A stretch of 64,000 nucleotides of DNA from contig CM070910.1 of the NCBI GenBank assembly GCA_036417435.1, positions 76,802,784-76,866,783 of the forward strand. The letters are read 5' to 3'. This document shows, piece after piece, positions 28,949 through 42,485 of this stretch. The stretch comes from Inia geoffrensis (taxonomy: Eukaryota; Chordata; Mammalia; Artiodactyla; Iniidae). The notes beneath the pieces were generated by a model. The model had not been told where the DNA came from. It saw only the letters and a list, made by a program, of their open reading frames with translations, and did no database searches. How positions within the stretch are numbered: the stretch's first letter is position 1; each line of letters opens with the position of its first letter. Position numbers and translations under genes: made by a program.

Positions 28949-31900
28949 AAGCCTTACCCTCACCCGTGCCCTAATCTTAACCAGTACATCAATGCTAACC
29001 CATGCCCTCACAGGTACGCTAACCCTAAATCTCTGCCGTAAACTAACCTGTACCCTAATCCCTGCCCATTCCCTAACACTAACCTTAACCCGAAACCTAA
29101 CCCTGACCCTCACCTGTGCCCTAATCTTAACCAGTACATCAACACTAACCTGTGCCCTTACACGTACGCTAACCCTAAACCGTTGCCGTACACTAAACTG
29201 TATCCTAATTCCTCCCCATTCCCTAACCCTACCCCTAACCCGAACCCTAACCATGACATTCACCCAAAGCTTTACCCACACCCGTGCCCTAATCTTAACC
29301 AGTACACCAACACTAACCAGTGATCTCACACGTATGCTAACCCTAAACTGTTGCTCTACCCTAACCTGTACCCTAATCCCTCCCCATTCCCTAACCATAA
29401 ACCTAACCCGAACCATAACACTGACCCTCACACGAAGCCTTACACTCACCCTTGCCTTAATATTAACCAGTACACCAACACTAACCCGTGCCCTCTCATG
29501 TACACTAACCCTAAACCGTTTCCATACACTAACCTATACCCTAATCACTCCCCATTCCCAAACCCTAACCTGAAACCTAACCCTGTCACTCACCAGAAGC
29601 CTAACCCTCACCCGGGCCCTAATCTTAACCAGTATACAAACACTAAACTGTGCCCTCACACTTACGCTAATCCTAAACCATTGCAGTACACTAACCTATA
29701 CCCTAATCCCTCCCCATTCGCTAACCCTAACCAATAACAGAACCCTAAACCTAACACTCACCCGAAGCCTTACAGTCACCCATGCCCTAATCTTAACCAG
29801 TTCACCAACACTAACTCATGCCCTCACACGTACACGAACCCTAAACCGTTGCCGTACCCTAACTTATACCGTAATCCCTGCCTATTGCCTAGCCCTAACC
29901 CTAACCCTGACCATCACCTGAAGATTTACACTCACCTGTGACCTAATCTTAACCAGTACATGAAAACTAAGCTGTGCCCTCAAACCTACGCTAGCGCAAA
30001 ACCGTTGCCGTACACTATACTGTACCCTAATCCCTCCCCATCCCCTAACCCTAACCCAAACCCTTAACCTGTCCCTCACCCGAATCCTAACACTCACCCG
30101 TGTCCTAATCTTAACCAGTACACCAACACTAACCCATGCCCTCACACGTACATTAACCCTAAGCTGTTGCCATACCTTAACCTGAATCCTAATTCCTCCC
30201 CATTGCTCAACCCTAACCCTAACCCAAACCCTAACCCTAACCCTCACCCGAAGCCTTACCCTCGCCAGTGCCCTAATCTTAACGAGTACACCAACACTAA
30301 CCTCTGCCCTAACACGTACGCCAACAGTAAACCGTTGCCATACCCTAACTTATACCGTAATCCCTGCCTATTGCCTAGCCCTAACCCTAACCCTGTCCCT
30401 CACCCGAAGCCTTGCCCTCACCTGGGCCCTAATCTTAACCAGTACACAAACACTAACCCATGCGCTCACATGTATGCTAACTCTAAACGGCTGCCGTACA
30501 GTAACCTGTACCCTAATCCCTGTCCATTCCCTAACCCTAACCCGAACCTTAACCCTGACCCTCAACCGAAGCCTTACACTCACCTGTGACCTAATCTTAA
30601 CCAGTACATGAACACTAACCTGTGCCCTCAAACCTACGCTAACCCAAATCCGTTGCCATACCCTAACCTGTACCCTAATCCCTCCCCATTCCCTAACCCT
30701 AACCCTAACCCTTAAACCGCAGCCGTACCTTAACCTGCACCTTAATCCCTCCCCATTCCCTAAGCCTAACCCTAACCCGAACCCTGACCCTCACCCGAAG
30801 CCTTTCCCTCACCCATGCCCTAATCTTAACCAGTACATCAACACTAACCCATTCCCTCACACGTACGCTAACCCTAAATCTCTGCCGTAAACTAATCTGT
30901 ACCCTAATCCCTCCCCATTCCCTAACACTACCCCTAACCCGAACCCTAAACGTGACCCTCACCTGTGCCCTAATCTTAACCAGTACATCAACACTAACCT
31001 GTGCCATTACACATACGCTAACCCTAAACTGTTGCCGTACCCTAAACTGTATCCTAATTCCTCCCCATTACCTAACCCTAACCCGAACCCTAACCCTGAC
31101 CCTCACCAATGCCCTAATATTAACCAGTACATCAACATTAACCCATTCCCTCAAACGTATGCTAACTCAAAACCGGTGCCGTACCATAACCTGTACCCTA
31201 ATCCCTCCTCATTCCCTAACCCTAACCTTAACCCAAACACTAACCCTGTCCCTCACCCGTAACTTTACCCTCACCCCGGCCCTAATCTTAACCAGTACAC
31301 AAACACTAACACGTGCCTTCACACATACGCTAACCCAAAACCGTTGCAGTACCCTAATCTATACCCTAATTCCTCCCCATTCCCTAAAACTAAACCTAAC
31401 TCGAACCCTAACCCTGACACTCACCTGAAGCCTTACCCTCACCTGTGCCCTAATCTTAACCAGTACATCAACACTAGCATGTGCCCTCAAACGTACGATA
31501 AACCTAAACCGTTGTCATACCCTAACCTTTACCCTAGTCCCACTCCATTCCCTAACACTAACACTAACCCGAACCCTAACACTAACCCTCACCTGAAGCC
31601 TTACCCTCTCCCGTGCCCTAATCTTAACCGATACACCAATACTCAACTGTGCCCTCACACATACACGAACCCTAAACCATTGCCGTACCATAACCTGTAA
31701 CCTAATCGCTCCCCATTGCCTAACCCTAACCCTAACACGAACTCTAATCCTGTCCCACACCCGAAGCCTTACCCTCACACGTGCCCTAAACTGAACCTGT
31801 AAACCAACACTAAATTGTGCCCTAACATGTACACAAACCCTTAAGCGTTGTCGTACCCTAAACTATACCCTAATCCCTCCCCATTCCCTAACCCTAACCC

Positions 31901-33617
31901 TAACCCAAACATTAACCCTGGAGATCACCCGAAGCCTTACACTCACCTGTGAAATAATCTTAACCAGTACATGAACGCTAACCTGTGCCCTCAAACCTAC
32001 GCTAACCCAAATCCGTTGCCGTACCCTGACCTGTACCCTGATCCCACCTCAATCCCTTACTGTAACCCTAAGCCGAACCCTAACCCTGACGCTCATCCGA
32101 AGCCTTACACTCACCCATTCCCTAATCTTAACCAGTATACCAATACTAACCTGTGTCCTCACCCGTATGCTAATGCTAAACCGTTACCATTCCCTAACCT
32201 GTTCCCTAATCCCTCCTCATTCCTTAAACATAACCCTAAACCGAACCCTTAACCGGACGCTCACCCGAAGGCTTACACTCACTCGTGCCTTAATCTTAGC
32301 TAATACACCAAAACTAACCCCTACGCTCACACATACACTAACCCTAAACCGTTGCCGTACCCTAACCTGTATACTAATTCCTCCCCATTCCTTAACCCTA
32401 ACCCGAACCTGAACCCGAACCCTAACCCTGACCCTCACCCGAAGCCTTACCCTCACCCGTGCCCTAATCTTAACCAGTACACCAATACTAAACCGTGCCC
32501 TCACACGTACACGAACCCTTAACTGTTGTCGTACCCTAAACTGTACCCTAATCCCTCCCCATTCCCTAACCCTAACCCTAAGCCAAACCCTAACCCTGTC
32601 CCTCACCCGAAGCCTTACCCTCACCCGGGCCCTAATCTTAACCACTACACAAACACTAACCAGTGATTTCACACATATGCTAACCCTAAACCGCTGCCGT
32701 ACAGTAACCTGTACCCTAATCCCTCCACATTCCCTAACCCTGACTCTAAACCGAACCACTAACCTGACCCTCAGCTGATGCCTTACACTCACCCGTGCCC
32801 TAATCTTAACCAGTACGCCAATACTAAACCATGCCCTCACACGTACGATAACCCTAAACCAGAGCCATACCCTAACCTGTACCCTAATCCCTACCCATTC
32901 CCTAGCCCTAACTCTAACCCGAACCCTAATTCTGTCCCTCACACGAAGCCTTACCCTCACCCGTGCACTAATCTTAACCTGTACACCAACACTAACCCGT
33001 TCTCTCATACGTACATTAATCCTAAAACATTGCCGTACACTAATCTGTATCCTAATTCCTCCTCATTCCTTAACACTAACCCTAACCCAAACCTTAACCC
33101 TGACCCTCACCCGAAGCCTTACCCTCACCCGTGCCATAATCTTAACCAATATATCAACACTAATCCATGCCATCCAACGTACGCTAACCATAAACCGTTG
33201 CCGTACCCTAACCTGTACCCTAATCCCTCCCCATTCCCTAACCCTAACCCTAACACAAACCCTAACCCTAACCCTCTTACGAGGTCTTACCCTCACCCGT
33301 GCCGTAATCTTAACCAGTACACAAACACTAACCCATGCCCTCACACACATGCTAACCCTAAACTGCTGCCATACAGTAAGCTGTACCCTAAACTCTCCAC
33401 ATTCCCTAACCCTAACCCTAACCCGAACACTAACCCTGAGCCTCACACGAAGCCTTACACTCACCTGTGACCTAATCTTAACCAGTACATGAACACTAGC
33501 CTGCGCCCTCAAACCTACGCTCAACCAAATCCGTTGCTGTACCCTAACCTGTACCCTGATCCCACCCTATTCCCTAACCATAACCCTATCCCAAACCCTA
33601 ACCCTGACCCTCACCCG
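28949..33617. repeat. HOR B, copy 2 (4,669 bp, full length)
   Basis: This is the full-length HOR B unit, about 28 subunits of the telomere-like repeat. The 312 bp segment absent from copy 1 lies at 31,009-31,320. The end of the unit (about 28,660-28,948 and 33,330-33,617) resembles, in a diverged form, HOR A around 8,110-8,400, so the two HOR types share ancestry. Confidence 0.9.
31009..31336. repeat. 312 bp segment bounded by 16 bp direct repeats
   Basis: The 16 bp stretch ACACATACGCTAACCC occurs at 31,009-31,024 and again at 31,321-31,336. HOR B copy 1 contains it once, at 26,652-26,667, and lacks everything between. The 312 bp equals two 156 bp subunits, so the difference is a clean two-subunit deletion in copy 1 or a duplication in copy 2. 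Confidence 0.88.
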
Positions 33618-34100
33618 AAGCCTTACCCTCACCCGTGCCCTAATCTTAACCAGTACATCAATGCTAACCCATGCCCTCACAGGTACGCTAACCCTAAATC
33701 TCTGCCGTAAACTAACCTGTACCCTAATCCCTGCCCATTCCCTAACACTAACCTTAACCCGAAACCTAACCCTGACCCTCACCTGTGCCCTAATCTTAAC
33801 CAGTACATCAACACTAACCTGTGCCCTTACACGTACGCTAACCCTAAACTGTTGCCGTACACTAAACTGTATCCTAATTCCTCCCCATTCTCTAACTCTA
33901 ACACGAACCCGAACCCTAAACCTGACCTTCACCCAAAGCTTTACCCACACCCGTGCCCTAATCTTAACCAGTACACCAACACTAACCAGTGCCCTCACAC
34001 GTACGCTAACCCTAAACTGTTGCTCTACCCTAACCTGTACCCTAATCCCTCCCCATTCCCTAACCATAAACCTAACCCGAACCCTAACCCTGACCCTCAC
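33618..34100. repeat. HOR B, partial diverged third copy
   Basis: The sequence tracks HOR B copy 2 at an offset of 4,669 bp to about 33,850. It then shows increasing differences, for example in the segment beginning at 33,889. It merges into telomere-like sequence without recognisable HOR order near 34,100, so the right limit is approximate. Confidence 0.7.
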
Positions 34101-36102
34101 CTGACGCCTTACCCTAACCCGTGCCCTAATCTTAACCAGTACACCAATACTAAACTGTGCCCTCACACATACACAAACCCTTAACCGTTGTCGTACCCTG
34201 AACTGTACTCTAATCTCTCCCCATTCCCTAACCCTAACCCAAACCCTAACCCTGACCCTCACCTGAAACCTTACACTCACCTGTGACCTAATCTTAACCA
34301 GTACATGAACACTAACCTGTGCCCTCAATCCTACGCTAACCCAAATCCGTTTCCATACCCTAACCTGTACCCTGATCCCACCCCATTCCCTAACCCTAAC
34401 CCTAACCAGAACCCTATCCCTGACGCCCACCCGAAGCCTAACCCTCACTCGTGCCCGAATCTTAACCAGTACAACACTAAACCATGCCTTCACATGTACA
34501 CTAAAGCTAAACCGTTGCCGTACCCTACCTTTTCCCTAAACCTTCACCATTCCCTAAACATAACCCTAACCCTGACCCTCACCCGAAGCCTTATCCTTAC
34601 CCGTGCCCTAATCTTAACCAGTACACCAACACTAACCCATGCCCTCACACGTACGCTAACGCTAAGATGTTCAAGTACCCTAACCTGTACCGTAAAACCC
34701 TCCCAATTCCCTCTCCCTAACCCTAAACCAAACCCTGAACCTGACCCTCACTCAAAGCCTTATCCTCACCCGTGCCCTAATCTTAAACAATACACGAAAA
34801 CTAACACGTGGTCTCACACGTACGCTAACCCTAAACCATTTCCATACTCTAATCTGTACCCTCATCCTTCCCCATTATCTAACCTTAACCTGAACTCTAA
34901 CAATGACCCTCATCTGAAGCCTTACTATCACCCGTGCCTTAAAATTATCCAGTACACCAACACTAACCCGTGGCCTCACAGGTATGCTAACCCTAAACCA
35001 CTGCAGTACCCTAACCTGTACTCTAACCCCCCGCCATTACCTAAACCTAACCCTAACCTGTAACCTAACTATGACCCTCACGCGAAGCCTTACCCTCACC
35101 TGTTCTATAATCTTAACCAGTACAACAACACTAACCCATGCCTTCATATGTACGCTAACCCTTAACCGTTCTCGTAATGTAGCCTGTACACTAAATTCTT
35201 CCCGTTCCCTAACCCTAACCCCAACCCTAACACTGAACCTCACCCGAAGCCTTACCCTCACACGTGCCCTAATCCTAACCCATACACACTGACCCATGCC
35301 CTCAAACATACGCTAACCCTAAACCGTTGCCGTACCATAACCTGTACTCTAATCCCTCCCTGTTACCTAAGCCTAACCCGAACCCGAACCCTTAACCTGA
35401 CACTCACCAGAAGCTTCACCCTCACCCGTGCCCAAATCCTAACTCATAAACCAACACTAACCAGTGCCCTCACTCGTACTCTAACCCTAAACTGTTGCTG
35501 TCCCCTAACCTGTACCCTAGTCCCTCCCCATTCCCTAATCCTAACCCTAACCTGAACCCTAAACATGACCCTCACCTGAAGCCATAACCTCACCTGTGCC
35601 CTAATCTTAATGTGTACACCAACATTAACCCATACCCTCACACCTACCCTAACCCTAAGCCGTTTCCGTACCCTCACCTGTACCCTTAACCCTTCCCGTT
35701 CCCTAACCGTAACCCTAACACGAACCCTAACGCTGACCCTGAACCAAAGCCTTACCCTCACCCTTGCCCTAATCTTAACAGTACACCAACACTAACCCAT
35801 GCCCTCACACGTACGCTAACCCTAAACCGTTGCCGTACTCTCACCTGTACCCTAAACACTCCCCATTCCCTAACCCTAACCCTAAACCAAAACCTAACCC
35901 TGACCTTCACCTGAAGCCTTACGCTCACCAGTGCCCTAAATACTCCCCGTGCGCTAAACCTAACCCTAACTCGAACCCTAACACTGACACTCTCCCGAAG
36001 CCTTACCCTCGAACCATTGCCCTAATCCTAAAATATACACAAAAAATAACCCATGCCCTCTCACGTACTCTAACCCAAATCTATTGCTGTACGTTAACCA
36101 GT
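34101..36102. repeat. Diverged edge of the telomere-like array, no HOR
   Basis: The hexamer and 162 bp subunit landmarks are still visible, but the subunits are more irregular than in HOR A or B. I found no internal duplicate of this segment. Diverged monomers at an array edge are expected where homogenisation is weakest. Confidence 0.8.
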
Positions 36103-37228
36103 ATTACAAAACACAACAGTCTCACATTTACAAAAGAAACTTATGCTTGCTTAAGGGGAAAGGAGAGTGGGGAGGCTGCATAAATTCAGAGGTTGACATT
36201 AGTACAGGTACCATTCCATAAGCTAAGCATATATTAGACAAGACCTATTCCTTGCTCAACGAATTGGATTCAGCACCCTTTATTCAAGGCCTAGGAATAT
36301 ACCTGAGTACGAAGAAACTTAAAACCCATATATTTACAGGTCTCTGTAAGAAAATCATGTGTGTGTACAACGGCATAAAAACAGCAGTGAAAATAAGTTA
36401 AAGCCCATTATAAAGATAAATTTTAAAAACAAAACACAAAGACTGTGAAATAGAGAGAAATTCCTAAATTATTCATTCTGAGCTTACATTAAAGTTGGAT
36501 TTACCACCTCTACATCAAAATCTGAGGGAGATATAAGGCTGGACACTTGGGGCTGATAGGGTTGGTGAGGTTTGGTGAGCGAATATAGACCCCTTCATGG
36601 AATAGTGGATGGTACCCATTCCATGGGTCCCAAATCTTCAGGTTTAAGGTACTAATCCTTCAGCTAAAATATGCATGAAAAACCCAGAATATGGTCCAAC
36701 AAGTGACCAGGCAAAATATCTAAAACTCATCTCAATTTTCACCCCCTGGTACTTGAGTTCGCCATTCCAGATGCTTTATTAACACTCTCCCCACTTGGAG
36801 AGTCAGTGCCTTTAACCTCTTGTTTGGTACACTTAGCAATTTCTGTGGAAGATGAACAGGGATATGGAGAACCAATGAGCGACTAACTCTATGTGTTTGG
36901 ACGGGCACATTGTACTCTGATTTCCCACCAGTAATAAGAATTCACCAAAGGCTCAGTGTGCCGTGCCAGAACCAAATTAGGGCCAGAGGCAATTCTTGTG
37001 TTTTACAGTCAACTAACAAGAAAGCAAGTTGTACAAAGGAGCTTAGGGGCACTGTAATTCACAATCCTGAAGAGTCACAAATGACCCCTATCATCTAAAA
37101 ATTTATTGAAGGAAGGCTGTGAAGAGTACCTGAACACGAGGCAAAATTGCAGAAAACAGATAACAGGTGGTAGATAAGAATTGCTCTGAAAGCATAGGAA
37201 AAGAGGCAGCACTTCGAAAATGATGCAC
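36103..37228 (+). repeat. Satellite monomer, 5'-truncated at the telomere-like junction
   Basis: This is the right 1,126 bp of a monomer. It begins inside the L1-like block at TATTACAAAACACAACAG, and the A-rich tail lies near 36,416-36,440. The join to CCCTAA-like sequence is abrupt. Downstream it carries the small inverted repeat ACTCTCC/GGAGAGT near 36,785, which is seen in most monomers. Confidence 0.85.
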
Positions 37229-38972
37229 TTGACCAAAAAGGGCGTAGGCGTTTTTTCCTGAATATATTCAGGAAAAAGCGCAAATGCCCTATTTGGCCAA
37301 CCAACAAGCCTGAAACGGAAATCCGCACTACAATGAAGTCTCACTTCCCACAGCTCAAAAGGGCCGTCCGAAAAAACTGTAAAATCCAGAGACGCAGGAC
37401 AGGCCATGGACAACCAGCCGCCTTGTTATGCTAATGAGTGCGATGTAAATTGCCAACAGCCACTCTGGAGAAGAGTATGGTGTTTCCTGGAACAAATTAA
37501 AAAACAAGCTACAGAGCCCAGGGCACTTCCACTAATGGTGCTATAGATTTGGATAATTTAAATGAAAAAGACAAGGCCACACCAAAGTTGGGGGCTGCTC
37601 TGTTTACGAGAACATTGCGTATGGTACAACTTTCATATCCCAGAAAGAGAAAAATGGATATAGAAGTTGTGGTACTTACCTACAATGGAATATCACTCAA
37701 CAATAAAATCAATGGCATCGGGACAGTAGCAGCATAAATGAGTAGATTTAGGTATGATGGTTCTAAGTGAAATAAGTCACACAGAAAAAGAAACATCATA
37801 AGATATCACTAATACCAGGAATGTAAACACGGCTACGCATGAACTGCATTACAAAACACAACAGAGTCTCACATTTACAAAAGAAACTTATGCTTTCTTA
37901 AGGGGAAAGGAGAGTGGGGAGGCTGCATAAAACCAGAGGTTGACATTAGTACAGATACCGTTCCATAAGCTAAGTATATATTAGACAAGACATACTCCTT
38001 GCTCAACGAAATGGACTTCACACCCCTTAATCAATGCCTAGGAATATACCTGAGTACAAAGAAACTTAAAACCCATATATTTATAGGTCTCCGTAAGAGA
38101 ATCATGTGTGTGTACAACAGCATAAACACAGCAGTGAATATAAGGTAAATCCCATTATAAAAATAAATTTTAAAAACAAAACACAAACACTGTGAAATAG
38201 AGAGAAATTGCTAAATAATTCATTCAGAGCTTGCATCAAACTTGGATTTACCACCTCTACATCCACAGGTGGGGGAGATATAAGGCTGGACACTTGGGGC
38301 TGATAAGATTGGTGAGGTTTGGTGAGCGAATGCACACCCTTTCATGTAATAGTGCATGGTACTCATTCCATGGTCCCAAATCTCCAGATTTAAGTGATTT
38401 AACCTTAAGCTAAAATATGCATGGAGAACCCAGAATACGGTCCACAAAGTGACCAAGCAAAATTTCTAAATCTCATCTCAATTTTCACCCCCTGGTACTC
38501 GGGGTGGCCATTCCAGATGCTTTATTAACACACTCCCCACTTGGAGAGTCAGTGCCTTTAACCTCTTGTTTGGCAAACTTTGCAATTTCTGCGGAAGATG
38601 AACAGGAATATGGAGAACCAATGAGCAACTAACTCTATGTCTTTGGACGGGCACATTGTACTCTGATTTCCCACGTGGAAGAAGTATTCAGCAAAGACTC
38701 AGCCTGCCGTGAAGGAACCAGATTAGGCCCTGAAGCAATTCTTTGCTTTTGCGGTCAGCACACAAGAAGGCAAGTTGAACAAAGGAGCTTAGGGGCACTG
38801 TAATTCACAATCCTGCAGTTACAAATGACCACTATCATCCCAAAATTTATTGAAGGCAGGCTGTGAAGAGGACTTGAACATGAGGCAGAATTGCAGAAAA
38901 CAGATAACAGGTGGTAGATTAGAATTGCCCTGAAAGCATAGGAAAAGAGGCAGCACTTCGACAGTGATGCAC
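37229..38972 (+). repeat. Satellite monomer 1 of array 1
   Basis: The unit is 1,744 bp. The palindrome at 37,229-37,300 is imperfect, with several mismatches in the right arm. The L1-like block runs about 37,395-38,190. Short open frames here (for example 37,549-37,737) recur in neighbouring monomers only because the sequence repeats. Confidence 0.9.
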
Positions 38973-39055
38973 TTGGAAAAAAAGGGCGTATGCGTTTTTA
39001 TATGCGTTTTTTCCTGAATATATTCTGGAGAAAACGCATACGCCCTTTTTGGCCA
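38973..39055. repeat. Palindrome with 12 bp duplication in the left arm
   Basis: The left arm contains a second copy of TATGCGTTTTTA, and the right arm has no matching duplication. The same state is present at 40,729-40,811 and 42,486-42,568. Folding would leave a 12 nt bulge on one side. Confidence 0.88.
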
Positions 39056-40728
39056 TCCAAGGAAACCTGCAGTGGAAATCCGCACTACAATGAAGTCTCA
39101 CTTCCCACCGCTAAAAGGACCGTCGAAAAATAGTGTAAAATCCAGAGAGGGAGAACAGGCCATGGAGAACAAGCAGCCTTGTTATGCTGATGGGCGGGAT
39201 ATAAATTGCTAACAGTCACTCAGCATAAGTGTATGGTGTTTCCTGGAACAAATTAAAAAACAAGCTACAGAGCCCAGGGCACTTCCACTAATGGTGCTAA
39301 AGATTCGGATAATTTAAATGAAAAAGACAAGGCCACACCAAAGTTGGGCGCTGCTCTGTTTACGAGAACATTGCGTATGGTACAACTTTCATATCCCAGA
39401 AAGAGAAAAATGGATATAGAAGTTGTGGTACTTACCTACAATGGAATATCACTCAACAATAAAATCAATGGCATCGGGACAGTAGCAGCATAAATGAGTG
39501 GATTTAGTTATGATGGTTCTAAGTGAAATAAGTCACACAAAAAAGGAAACATCATAAGATATCACTAATACCGGGAATGTAAACAAGGCTACGCATGAAC
39601 TGCATTACAAAACACAACAGAGTCTCACATTTACAAAAGAAACTTATGCTTGCTTAAGGGGAAAGGTGAGCTGGGAGGCTGCATAAAACCAGAGGTTGAC
39701 ATTAGTACAGATACCGTTCCATAAGCCAAATATGTATTAGACAAGACATACTCTTCGCTCAACGAAATGGACTCAACACCCCTTAATCAATGCCTAGGAA
39801 TATACCTGAGTACAAAGAAACTTAAAACCCATATATTTATAGGTCTCCGTAAGAGAATCATGTGTGTGTACAACAGCATAAACACAGCAGTGAATATAAG
39901 GTAAATCCCATTATAAAAATAAATTTAAAAAACAAAACACAAAGACTGTGAAATAGAGAGAAATTGTTAAATAATTCATTCAGAGCTTGCATCAAACTTG
40001 GATTTACCACCTCTACATCCACAGGTGGGGGAGATATAAGGCTGGACACTTGGGGCTGATAAGATTGGTGAGGTTTGGTGAGCGAATGCACACCCTTTCA
40101 TGTAATAGTGCATGGTACTCATTCCATGGTCCCAAATCTCCAGATTTAAGTGATTAATCCTTAAGCTAAAATGTGCATGGAGAACGCAGAATACGGTCCA
40201 CAAAGTGACCAAGCAAAATTTCTAAAACTCATCTCAATTTTCACCCCCTGGTACTCGGGTTCACCATTCCAGATGCTTTATTAACACACTCCCCACTTGG
40301 AGAGTCAGGGCCTTTTACCTCTTGTTTGGGAAACTTTGCAATTTCTGCGGAAGATGAACAGGAATATGGAGAACCAATGAGCAACTAAGTCTATGTCTTT
40401 GGACGGGCACATTGTACTCTGATTTTCCACGTGGAAGAAGTATTCAGCAAAGGCTCAGCGTGCCAAGCGGGAACCAGATTAGGCCCTGAAGCAATTCTTT
40501 GCTTTTGCGGTCAGCACACAAGAAGGCGAGTTGAACAAAGGAGCTTAGGGGCACTGTAATTCACAATCCTGCAGTTACAAATGACCACTATCATCCCAAT
40601 ATTTATTGAAGGTAGGCTGTGAAGAGGACTTGAATATGAGGCAGAATTGCAGAAAACAGATAACAGGTGGTAGATTAGAATTGCTCTGAAAGCATAGGAA
40701 AAGAGGCAGCACTTCGACAGTGATGCAC
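38973..40728 (+). repeat. Satellite monomer 2 of array 1
   Basis: The unit is 1,756 bp. The palindrome region, 38,973-39,055, has a 12 bp tandem duplication (TATGCGTTTTTA/TATGCGTTTTTT) in the left arm only. Otherwise it is very close to monomer 3. Confidence 0.9.
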
Positions 40729-42485
40729 TTGGACAAAAAGGGCGTATGCGTTTTTATATGCGTTTTTTCCTGAATATATTCAGGAGAAAACGCATACGCC
40801 CTTTTTGGCCATCCAAGGAAGCCTGCAGTGGAAATCCGCACTACAATGAAGTCTCACTTCCCACCGCTAAAATGGCCGTCAAAAAATACTGTAAAATCCA
40901 GAGAGGCAGAACAGGTCATGGAGAGGAAGCAGCCTTGTTATGCTGATGGGCGGGATATAAATTGCTAACAGTCACTCAGCATAAGTGTATGGTGTTTCCT
41001 GGAACAAATTAAAAAACAAGCTACAGAGCCCAGGGCACTTCCACTTATGGTGCTATAGATTTGGATAATTTAAATGAAAAAGACAAGGCCACACCAAAGT
41101 TGGGGGCTGCTCTGTTTACGAGAACATTGCGTATGGTACAACTTTCATATCCCAGAAAGAGAAAAATGGATATAGAAGGTGTGGTACTTACCTACAATGG
41201 AATATCACTCAACAATAAAATCAATGGCATCGGGACAGTAGCAGCATAAATGAGTGGATTTAGGTATGATGGTTCTAAGTGAAATAAGTCACACAGAAAA
41301 AGAAACATCATAAGATATCACTAATACCAGGAATGTAAACACGGCTACGCATGAACTGCATTACAAAACACAACAGAGTCTCACATTTACAAAAGAAACT
41401 TATGCTTTATTAAGGGGAAAGGAGAGTGGGGAGGCTGCATAAAACCAGAGGTTGACATTAGTACAGATACCGTTCCATAAGCTAAGTATATATTAGACAA
41501 GACATACTCCTTGCTCAACGAAATGGACTTAACACCCCTTAATCAATGCCTAGGAATATACCTGAGTACAAAGAAACTTAAAACCCATATATTTATAGGT
41601 CTCCGTAAGAGAATCATGTGTGTGTACAACAGCATAAACACAGCAGTGAATATAAGGTAAATCCCATTATAAAAATAAATTTTAAAAACAAAACACAAAC
41701 ACTGTGAAATAGAGAGAAATTGCTAAATAATTCATTCAGAGCTTGCATCAAACTTGGATTTACCACCTCTACATCCACAGGTGGGGGAGATATAAGGCTG
41801 GACACTTGGGGCTGATAAGATTGGTGAGGTTTCGTGAGAGAATGCAGACCCTTTCATGTAATAGTGCATGGTACTCATTCCATGGTACCAAATCTCCAGG
41901 TTTAAGTGATTTATCCTTAAGCTAAAATGTGCATGGAGAACCCAGAATATGGTCCACAAAGTGACCAAGCAAAATTTCTAAAACTCATCTCAATTTTCAC
42001 CCCCTGGTACTCGGGTTCGCCATTCCAGATGCTTTATTAACACACTCCCCACTTGGAGAGTCAGTGCCTTTAACCTCTTGTTTGGGAAACTTTGCAATTT
42101 CTGTGGAAGATGAACAGGAATATGGAGAACCAATGAGCAACTAACTCTACGTCTTTGGACGGGCACATTGTACTATGATTTCCCACGTGGATGAAGTATT
42201 CAGCAAGGGCTCAGCGTGCCGTGCGGGAACCAGATTAGGGCCTGAAGCAATTCTTTGCTTTTTGCCGTCAGCACACAAGAAGGCGAGTTGAACAAAGGAG
42301 CTTAGGGGCACTGTAATTCACAATCCTGCAGTTACAAATGACCACTATCATCCCAAAATTTATTGAAGGTAAGCTGTGAAGATGCATTGAACATGAGGCA
42401 GAATTGCAGAAAACAGATAACAGGTGGTAGATTAGAATTGCTCTGAACGCATAGGAAAAGAGGCAGCACTTCGACAGTGATGTGC
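40729..42485 (+). repeat. Satellite monomer 3 of array 1
   Basis: The unit is 1,757 bp. The palindrome region, 40,729-40,811, carries the same left-arm 12 bp duplication as monomers 2 and 4, which marks a local subfamily. Confidence 0.9.

Larger units (their letters stand above)
1..36102. repeat. Degenerate telomere-like satellite superarray (CCCTAA-derived)
   Basis: The whole stretch is built from variants of CCCTAA on the + strand (CCCTAA, CCCTGA, CCCGAA, CCCTCA), and the + strand is strikingly poor in G. Pure hexamer runs reach only three or four units, so this is not a functional telomere tract. A subunit of roughly 162 bp (about 153-168) recurs throughout. Its landmarks are CGAAGCCTTACCCTCACC, then TAATCTTAACCAGTACACC, then CCCTCACACGTACGCTAACC, then CCGTTGCCGTACCCTAACC, then ATCCCTCCCCATTCCC. 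Subunits are organised into two kinds of higher-order repeat, listed separately. The C-rich + strand is the orientation expected just inside a telomere lying to the left. All long open frames here are by-products of the repeat. Confidence 0.95.

Noticed and set aside
1..36102. A functional telomere tract
   Set aside because: No long run of pure CCCTAA exists; three or four perfect units in a row is the maximum seen. It is a satellite derived from telomeric sequence.
36785..36810. Small conserved inverted repeat ACTCTCC/GGAGAGT
   Set aside because: It is present in most monomers, but a 7 bp stem in otherwise conserved repeat DNA is not enough to argue for a function.
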